Part shown: positions 59,841-64,000 of the stretch, piece after piece
Numbering within the stretch: position 1 is the first letter of the stretch
Layout: each line of letters begins with the position of its first letter
Notes under the pieces: generated by a model
The model's input: only the letters and a program-made list of their open reading frames with translations
What the model was told of the DNA's origin: nothing
Database searches by the model: none
NCBI RefSeq assembly: GCF_008329535.1
Contig: NZ_NPKR01000002.1
Location: 620,001 to 684,000 of the forward strand
Length of the DNA: 64,000 nt
Direction: 5' to 3'
Source of the DNA: Mycolicibacterium sp. P1-18
Lineage (GTDB): Bacteria > Actinomycetota > Actinomycetes > Mycobacteriales > Mycobacteriaceae
Made by a program: the position numbers and the translations under genes

Positions 59841-60809
59841 ATGGACCCCACCGAGCTCGCTTCAGCCATCCGCGGTGGGGATCGGTCCGCGCTGCCGCGG
59901 GCCATCACGCTCGTCGAGTCCACCAGGGCCGACCACCGGGAGAACGCCCAGCGGCTGCTGATGGAGCTGATGCCCGACGCCGGGAAGGCGGTGCACGTCG
60001 GGATCACCGGCGTGCCGGGGGTCGGAAAGTCGACCATCATCGAGGCGCTCGGCATGTCCCTCATCGAGCAGGGCCACCGGGTGGCGGTCCTGGCCGTGGA
60101 CCCGTCGTCGACCAGGACCGGCGGCTCGATCCTCGGTGACAAGACGCGGATGGCCCGCCTCGCGGTGCATCCGGACGCCTACATTCGGCCGTCGCCGACC
60201 TCGGGCACCCTCGGCGGCGTCGCGAAGGCCACCCGGGAGACGATCGTCCTGCTCGAGGCGGCCGGTTACGACGTGGTGCTGGTCGAGACGGTTGGCGTCG
60301 GCCAGTCCGAGGTGACGGTGGCCAACATGGTCGACACGTTCGTCTTCCTGACGCTGGCGCGGACCGGCGATCAGCTGCAGGGCATCAAGAAGGGCGTCCT
60401 GGAGCTCGCCGACGTCGTGGTGGTGAACAAGGCCGACGGCCGGCATGCCACCGAGGCGAAGGCCGCCGCGCGCGAGCTCAGCGGGGCGATCAGACTGCTG
60501 TATCCGCGCGAAACCCTCTGGCGTCCACCAGTTCTCACCGCGAGCGCGCTGGAGGGCACCGGCCTGACGGAACTCTGGGCGACCGTCCTGGAGCATCGTC
60601 GGGTGCTGACCGAGGAGGGGGAGTTCGACGCCCGCAGAAGCCGTCAGCAGGTCGAGTGGATGTGGTCGATGGTGCGCGACGCGGTGTTGGACAAGGTGTC
60701 GTCCAACGCCGGGGTGAAGGCCGTCCGCGCCGACGTCGAGCAACGGGTGCGCGACGGCCTGCTGACCCCGGCCCTGGCGGCCCAGCAGATCCTCGACCTC
60801 GTCTACTGA
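59841..60809 (+). CDS. meaB: Methylmalonyl-CoA mutase-associated GTPase MeaB
   Basis: 322 residues, G3E-type GTPase (older name argK). Loads and protects the B12 cofactor of the mutase. P-loop VGITGVPGVGKSTIIEAL, switch/Walker B region VLVETVGVGQSEV, base-recognition NKADGRHATEAK, and a C-terminal dimerisation arm (RRSRQQVEWMWSMVRD). The ATG follows the mutB stop with no gap. In M. tuberculosis a mazEF pair is inserted between mutB and this gene; none is present here. Confidence 0.96.
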   Translation: MDPTELASAIRGGDRSALPRAITLVESTRADHRENAQRLLMELMPDAGKAVHVGITGVPGVGKSTIIEALGMSLIEQGHRVAVLAVDPSSTRTGGSILGDKTRMARLAVHPDAYIRPSPTSGTLGGVAKATRETIVLLEAAGYDVVLVETVGVGQSEVTVANMVDTFVFLTLARTGDQLQGIKKGVLELADVVVVNKADGRHATEAKAAARELSGAIRLLYPRETLWRPPVLTASALEGTGLTELWATVLEHRRVLTEEGEFDARRSRQQVEWMWSMVRDAVLDKVSSNAGVKAVRADVEQRVRDGLLTPALAAQQILDLVY

Positions 60810-60895
60810 GCGGTGCCGGGCCCGCCCAGGTGGAGCAAGACCGTGCGAATCGGCAACGGATCGGTAAAGCGACGATGAGTTTGCCGGGTTGCCGG

Positions 60896-60909
60896 TAATT
60901 TCGATCATC
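60896..60909 (+). promoter_or_regulatory. Leaderless-type -10 element of lipL
   Basis: TAATTT at 60896-60901 lies eight bases before the GTG at 60910, with no ribosome site. It favours this GTG over upstream in-frame starts. Confidence 0.45.
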
Positions 60910-62175
60910 GTGAGTCAAGCCATCGTCGGCGAGCGCAGTGCTGCGCTTCCGCGCCACGTCCGCGGCGAGGCGGACCCCAGTTTTGCCTGCGCCGTCCGTG
61001 CCTTCGCCCAGCTCTTCCCGGGCAAGCGCTTCGGCGGAGGGGCCCTGTGCGTCTACCTGGACGGGCAACCCGTCGTCGACGTGTGGACGGGCTGGGCCGA
61101 CCGGCGGGGCACCAGGCCGTGGACCGCCGACACCGGCGCGATGGTGTTCTCGGCGACCAAGGGCATGGCCTCCACCGTGATCCACCGGCTCGCCGATCGC
61201 GGGGTCCTCGACTACGACGCGCCCGTCGCGGAGTACTGGCCGGCCTTCGCTGCCAAGGGCAAGGGCGGGGTCACCGTGCGTGACCTGATGCGGCATCGAG
61301 CTGGTTTGTCGCAGCTCAACGGTGTCACCGGGGCCGACCTGATGGACCACCTCCAGATGGAGGAGCGGATGGCCGCGGCTCCGATGGGATGGCTCAAGGG
61401 CAAACCGTCCTACCACGCGCTGACCTACGGCTGGCTGATGTCGGGTTTGGCCCGTGCGGTGACCGGGCGCGGCATGCGGGAGCTGTTCCGGACCGAGCTC
61501 GCCCAACCGTTGGACGTCGACGGCATCCATCTGGGCAGGCCGCCGGCCGACGCGCCGACTCAGCCGGCGCGAATCATCGGTCCGCAGAGCAGGTTTCAGA
61601 ATCCGCTGGTCAACCTGGTCACCCCGCATCTGGCCGCCCTGCCCTTCTCCGGAGGGCTGGGGTCGATGTACTTCCCGGGCATGAAGTCGACCGTGCAGGG
61701 CGACACGTCGTTGCTCGACACCGAATTGCCGGCCGCCAACGGTGTCGCGACGGCCCGAGCGCTGGCGCGGATGTACGGGGCCATCGCCCACGGCGGCCAG
61801 CTCGACGGCGCCCAATTCCTGTCGGCCGGCCTGGTGGCGAAGCTCAGCGGCCCGCCGAGCCTGCATCTCGACGGCGGACTCATCATGCCGATGTCGTTTC
61901 ACCTCGGGTATCACGGACTGCCGCTGGGGGGCATCCTGCCCGGTTTCGGGCACGTCGGACTGGGTGGCTCACTGGGTTGGGCCGACCCCCGCAGCGGCCT
62001 GGCCTTCGGTTTCGTCCACAACCGGCTGCTTACTCCGATGCTGATGAGCGACCAGGCGGGGTTCGTGGCCACCGCCGCGTTGATCAGACGTGGTGTTTTC
62101 CGAGCTCGCAGGGACGGGTATAACGCCGTCACCAAGCTGGGCGCTGCATTCTCCGGGCTCTCCGCAGCTGTGTAA
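60910..62175 (+). CDS. lipL: Family VIII (beta-lactamase-like) serine esterase LipL
   Basis: 421 residues, class C beta-lactamase fold. Catalytic SxxK is Ser81-Ala-Thr-Lys84 (MVFSATKGMA). The second motif tyrosine is in YHALTYGWLMSGL, and a GHVGLGGSLGWAD strand lies in the place of the KTG motif. A GCMSG-like hydrolase pentapeptide is not obvious. No signal peptide is evident. Acts on short or medium acyl esters in homologues. It follows meaB but has its own promoter. Position matches Rv1497. Confidence 0.9.
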   Translation: MSQAIVGERSAALPRHVRGEADPSFACAVRAFAQLFPGKRFGGGALCVYLDGQPVVDVWTGWADRRGTRPWTADTGAMVFSATKGMASTVIHRLADRGVLDYDAPVAEYWPAFAAKGKGGVTVRDLMRHRAGLSQLNGVTGADLMDHLQMEERMAAAPMGWLKGKPSYHALTYGWLMSGLARAVTGRGMRELFRTELAQPLDVDGIHLGRPPADAPTQPARIIGPQSRFQNPLVNLVTPHLAALPFSGGLGSMYFPGMKSTVQGDTSLLDTELPAANGVATARALARMYGAIAHGGQLDGAQFLSAGLVAKLSGPPSLHLDGGLIMPMSFHLGYHGLPLGGILPGFGHVGLGGSLGWADPRSGLAFGFVHNRLLTPMLMSDQAGFVATAALIRRGVFRARRDGYNAVTKLGAAFSGLSAAV

Positions 62176-62238
62176 CTCCGTCGGGCAGTTGAGTTGTTCA
62201 CTAATTTTCGCCCGGCCCCCGAGATGGGCTAACGTGCC

Positions 62239-62254
62239 GACAACGGCCGTTGTC
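62239..62254. repeat. Perfect 16-base palindrome downstream of lipL
   Basis: GACAACGGCCGTTGTC reads the same on both strands. As RNA it could form a GACAAC/GTTGTC stem with a GGCC loop, but no T-run follows. It may be a dimeric regulator site or a T-less terminator. Confidence 0.5.
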
Positions 62255-62549
62255 CGGCCGGATCCCCTGTGGCGCAACCGTTTAACCCGGAACCGGCGCG
62301 CCAGGGGCCGGAATCGACACGGTATTTGACGCGCACGTCGACGAGTGTTGCCAGAGTGGCGGTAGGTACACCTGTCGCTATCGGTCGTGACATTGCCAGA
62401 AATCCGGGCCCGTCAGCGCGGACGGCGGCGCCGGCAACCGTCGTCTCCGTCGGACGTCCGGCCGGGCGGCCGGTTCGAATACCTCGATGGTCCTTCCGAG
62501 CTGCGCAGATGAACAGTAGATGAAGCCTGGCCGACCAATGTCGAGCGAA

Positions 62550-62564
62550 ATTGACAACGTCAAT
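62550..62564. repeat. 15-base inverted repeat, candidate operator
   Basis: ATTGAC (62550-62555) and GTCAAT (62559-62564) are perfect 6-base arms around AAC. Location ~400 bases before the polyketide synthase start. Confidence 0.4.
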
Positions 62565-62789
62565 GGTCGAATGGAAAACGCATCGGCATTCGTTTGCCAG
62601 AATTACACGTGGCGAAACTTTGCGGATGGTCCACACCCGTCGCCAAAAACGAACATCGGCGTCAATTTTCGGCGTTTCCGCAGCGTATGCGCCTAAACGA
62701 GGTTGTTGGGACGAATAGGTAGCTGTCGGTGTAGTGTCCCGTCCGAAGAATGTTGAAGTGGAAAGGGCGGTAACGGATTTGCCGAATTT

Positions 62790-62822
62790 TTCGTACTAAT
62801 GGTTCGTACCAAAAGTTCGGTT
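62790..62822 (+). repeat. Direct repeats with 13-base period before the polyketide synthase
   Basis: TTCGTAC begins at 62790 and 62803, and a third TTCG begins at 62816, each 13 bases apart. Regular spacing near one helical turn and a quarter suggests a multi-copy binding site. Confidence 0.4.
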
Positions 62823-62969
62823 TGCTGGTCCGGAACTCCTTATCAATACTCAACTGCGGGTGCAAATGGAAAGGTCACAGAACTGATCCACCGCGCCGGA
62901 GGACCGACGTCTTCGAGCAGCTCGACCAGGTCGGGAGCCCTGGTTGTTTCGTTGGAGAGGGTGAAGTAA

Positions 62970-64000
62970 GTGGCAGAGACACCGGTCTCCCCAATCGCCG
63001 TGATCGGCATGGGGTGCCGACTTCCCGGTGGCATCGACTCGCCAGCGGGATTGTGGGCTGCGCTGCTGCGCGGTGACAACGCCGTGACGACGGTGCCGTT
63101 GGATCGCTGGGACGCCGAGGAGTACTACGACCCGGAGCCCGGCGTGCCGGGACGGTCGATTTCCAAGTGGGGCGCGTTCATCGACGACGTCGCCGGCTTC
63201 GACAACGACTTCTTCAACATCAGCGAACGCGAAGCGATCGCCATCGACCCCCAGCAGCGGCTCCTCATGGAGACCGCCTGGGAAGCCGTCGAGCATGCCG
63301 GCATCGACCCGGCCACCATCGCCGACTCCCTCACCGGGGTGTTCATGGGGATGACGCACCAGGACTACCAATTGCTGGCCGCCGACGCCAACGCCGTCGA
63401 GGGTCCCTACGGATTCACTGGAAGCAACTTCAGCTTGGCCTCGGGCCGCATCGCCTACCACCTCGGAGTGCACGGCCCCGCCTTCACCGTCGACTCGGCC
63501 TGCTCGTCGAGCCTGCTCGCCGTGCACATGGCGTGCCGCAGCCTGGACGACGGCGAAAGCGACATGGCGCTGGCCGGTGGCGTCTCCATCATGCTGGAGC
63601 CTCGCAAGATGTCCTCGGGCTCCGCCCAGGGCATGCTGTCCGCGACGGGCGCCTGCCACGCGTTCGACGTGGACGCCGACGGCTTCGTCTCCGGCGAGGC
63701 GTCCGCGGTCCTGCTGCTCAAGCGCCTGGACGACGCCCTCGCCGACGGTGACGACGTGCTGGCGGTCATCCGCGGCACCGCCGCCAACCAGGACGGTCAC
63801 ACCGTCAACATCGCCACCCCGTCGCGTGACGCGCAGACCAGGGTCTACGAGGCGGCGCTCGCGGCCGGTCACGTCGACCCCGCCACCATCGGCATGGTCG
63901 AGGCGCACGGCACCGGCACGCCGGTTGGCGATCCGATCGAGTTCGCCAGCCTGGCGGCCGTCTACGGCAAGTCCGGGCCGGTCGCGCTCGGCTCGGCGAA
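62970..64000 (+). CDS. Type I polyketide synthase, N-terminal ketosynthase domain (cut by window end)
   Basis: Only the first 343 residues are visible. The GTG start is pinned: an in-frame TAA lies immediately before it, and GGAGAGGG is upstream. The ketosynthase begins almost at residue 7 ([15 protein letters not shown]), so there is no docking domain. Catalytic Cys178 is in VDSACSSSL and the first active-site His313 in VEAHGTGTP; the second His lies past the edge. Resembles mycobacterial lipid PKSs of the Mas/Pks type ([21 protein letters not shown]), but the exact product cannot be told from this domain. Confidence 0.93.
   Translation, partial: MAETPVSPIAVIGMGCRLPGGIDSPAGLWAALLRGDNAVTTVPLDRWDAEEYYDPEPGVPGRSISKWGAFIDDVAGFDNDFFNISEREAIAIDPQQRLLMETAWEAVEHAGIDPATIADSLTGVFMGMTHQDYQLLAADANAVEGPYGFTGSNFSLASGRIAYHLGVHGPAFTVDSACSSSLLAVHMACRSLDDGESDMALAGGVSIMLEPRKMSSGSAQGMLSATGACHAFDVDADGFVSGEASAVLLLKRLDDALADGDDVLAVIRGTAANQDGHTVNIATPSRDAQTRVYEAALAAGHVDPATIGMVEAHGTGTPVGDPIEFASLAAVYGKSGPVALGSA

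Larger units (their letters stand above)
62176..62969. promoter_or_regulatory. 794-base noncoding region upstream of the polyketide synthase
   Basis: No convincing gene on either strand. G+C falls well below the neighbours: 27 of 60 bases in 62761-62820. It holds a 16-base palindrome (62239-62254), a GC-rich hairpin (62458-62473, stem CCGGCC/GGCCGG), a 15-base inverted repeat (62550-62564) and 13-base-spaced TTCG repeats (62790 on). A TANNNT match, TAGTGT (62732-62737), could be a -10. AT-rich upstream regions like this are typical Lsr2 or EspR targets in mycobacteria; that is inference. Confidence 0.55.

Noticed and set aside
62472..62483. tRNA-like T-loop GGTTCGAATACC
   Set aside because: No matching acceptor stem, anticodon arm or D-arm could be built around it.
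62269..62523. Small plus-strand open frame in the noncoding region
   Set aside because: Starts at a GTG with no ribosome site or leaderless -10, has biased composition and no recognisable motif.

Overview
This is a high-GC actinobacterial chromosome segment. Gene content and order match the mycobacterial region that in M. tuberculosis runs roughly from gap (Rv1436) to lipL (Rv1497). Diagnostic blocks are gap-pgk-tpiA-secG, tkt-tal-zwf-opcA-pgl, ctaB/qor/ctaA, mptB, the suf operon, acn with its TetR regulator, ripA-ripB-moxR1, fabG1-inhA-hemH and mutA-mutB-meaB. An uninterrupted sufB, a ppc gene, a nitrile hydratase cluster and the absence of PE/PPE genes point to a non-tuberculous, probably Mycolicibacterium-type organism. 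The species assignment is an inference from recalled synteny, not from a search.

Layout. 1-1165: a truncated secreted lipase-like gene on the minus strand. 1260-5457: a solute-binding-protein-like gene, then lower glycolysis and secG. 5441-9706: an ankyrin-repeat protein and phosphoenolpyruvate carboxylase. 19425-9703 (minus): ten tightly packed genes, starting with the pentose phosphate genes tkt, tal, zwf, opcA and pgl, then a small coiled-coil protein, an unusual cytochrome P450, and the alpha, beta and accessory genes of a cobalt-type nitrile hydratase. 19622-27344: heme A synthesis (ctaB, ctaA), ribosome rescue, an NAD(P)H quinone oxidoreductase, an ATP-grasp-like protein and an ABC transporter pair overlapping mptB. 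27421-33668: sufR-B-D-C-S-U-T for Fe-S cluster assembly. 33672-39406: a lipoprotein, a flavin oxidoreductase, thioredoxin, an enoyl-CoA hydratase and an ABC-F protein. 39408-42814: acnR and acn. 42977-49161: cell-wall hydrolases RipA and RipB and a MoxR/DUF58/VWA set. 49213-51822: fabG1-inhA-hemH. 51788-55470: membrane and SPFH proteins. 55637-62175: methylmalonyl-CoA mutase, its GTPase chaperone and a serine esterase. 62176-62969: the one long noncoding stretch. 62970-end: the start of a type I polyketide synthase.

Transcription signals. Many genes have a TANNNT-type -10 hexamer only 6-8 bases before the start codon, the usual arrangement for leaderless mycobacterial transcripts; this helped choose starts. 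Site-level signals include an AcnR-type operator inside the acn promoter, an ECF (SigH-type) promoter before thioredoxin, an inverted repeat over the sufR start, and two AT-rich palindromes before ripA.

Most notable: (1) a P450 with a non-canonical I-helix fused by position into a nitrile hydratase operon, downstream of NADPH-producing genes; (2) a perfect 36-base in-frame tandem duplication inside mutA; (3) the regulatory sites listed above. No tRNA, rRNA, insertion sequence, CRISPR array or phage feature was seen.
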